Source: a candidate division FCPU426 bacterium (GTDB taxonomy: Bacteria > Oederibacteriota > PGYV01 > Palsa-1178). Taken from it: 13,080 nucleotides of DNA. Below are positions 12,937-13,080 of this stretch, in pieces. Below the pieces are notes generated by a model, which was given only the letters and a program-made list of their open reading frames with translations, was not told the DNA's origin and did not search any database. The translations under genes were made by a program, and so were the position numbers. Positions within the stretch are counted from its first letter, which is position 1. The number at the start of each line of letters is the position of its first letter. The stretch lies in contig PMTB01000046.1 of NCBI GenBank assembly GCA_003167475.1, positions 1 through 13,080 of the forward strand. The letters run 5' to 3'.

Positions 12937-13080
12937 GCGTTCGATAGTCGATAGTCGAAAGTTGATCAGCAAGCTTGGAGGGTATTATAGAAGGCCATAG
13001 AACGCTTCAGTGTCACCCAGCGGGCGACCCGCTTCGGTTTAAGACCTTCTATCATATCTTCCAAGCTTGCTGATCAACTC
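12937..13080. repeat. Palindromic heptamer-flanked element (copy 2, cut by window edge)
   Basis: Left flank heptamers GATAGTC, GATAGTC and GAAAGTT (12943-12963) run into GATCAGC and the core AAGCTTGGA. The arm 12961-12994 is matched in inverse orientation by 13045-13078 with 3 mismatches over 34 nt; the outer 19 nt (GTTGATCAGCAAGCTTGGA) are perfect. Between the arms lie 50 nt containing a 6-bp hairpin AGCGGG-CGA-CCCGCT (13019-13033). The right heptamer flank would lie beyond the window. No ORF is inside. Confidence 0.85.

Larger units (their letters stand above)
12706..13080. other. Gene-free upstream region
   Basis: 375 nt without a credible gene. From the start codon outward it holds the ribosome site, the promoter with overlapping palindrome, a small CCATG-N3-CATGG palindrome (12788-12800), about 110 nt of AT-rich DNA with nothing recognised, a 6-bp stem hairpin GAAGGC-N5-GCCTTC (12915-12931) and the inverted-repeat element from 12937 to the edge. 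Confidence 0.8.

Overview
The window looks like the chromosome of a Gram-negative, probably uncultivated anaerobe or microaerophile, at an estimated mid-to-high 40s percent G+C. Gram-negative architecture is suggested by an outer-membrane beta-barrel protein with a signal peptide and by two lipoproteins with clear lipoboxes. Anaerobic or low-oxygen life is suggested by a very large oxygen-sensitive-type Fe-S activase/dehydratase fusion next to Fe-superoxide dismutase and bacteriohemerythrin. I cannot place the phylum from the sequence. Every convincing gene is on the minus strand, so the text below runs from the right edge to the left, in the direction of transcription.

Right side (13080 to 8389): a non-coding stretch holds a short inverted-repeat element that runs off the window edge, then a sigma70-like promoter whose -35 box lies inside a 15-bp 7-1-7 palindrome resembling Fur-family operators. 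This drives a 1438-residue protein fusing two BadF/BcrA-type ATPase activase modules, a cysteine-rich DUF2229-type middle and a 2-hydroxyacyl-CoA dehydratase-like C-terminal part. A 153-nt foldback lies directly after its stop codon.

Middle (8183 to 5158): a PAS-GGDEF diguanylate cyclase and a PAS-PAS-PAS-HD-GYP phosphodiesterase-type protein. Each has its own good sigma70-type promoter with a 17-nt spacer. Together they can make and break c-di-GMP.

Left of that (5135 to 4952): a diverged copy of the inverted-repeat element and a promoter that would give an almost leaderless mRNA. It drives a Kelch-repeat lipoprotein carrying six 36-bp tandem repeats. A second small lipoprotein overlaps its end by 16 nt. 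Bacteriohemerythrin and a small protein with a GIY-YIG-like pattern follow, separated by a hairpin built of heptamer repeats.

Left end (2172 to 1): a tight group of Fe-superoxide dismutase, exported dienelactone-hydrolase-family protein and outer-membrane beta-barrel protein (gaps 12 and 28 nt), the last cut by the window edge.

The main unexplained signal is repetitive. At least four sequence-unrelated sets of tandem 7-nt units occur in 13 kb, two of them as arms of a palindromic element present twice. One heptamer run is inside the signal-peptide coding part of the small lipoprotein. This recalls the heptanucleotide STRR repeats known from heterocystous cyanobacteria, but in a genome whose genes do not look cyanobacterial.
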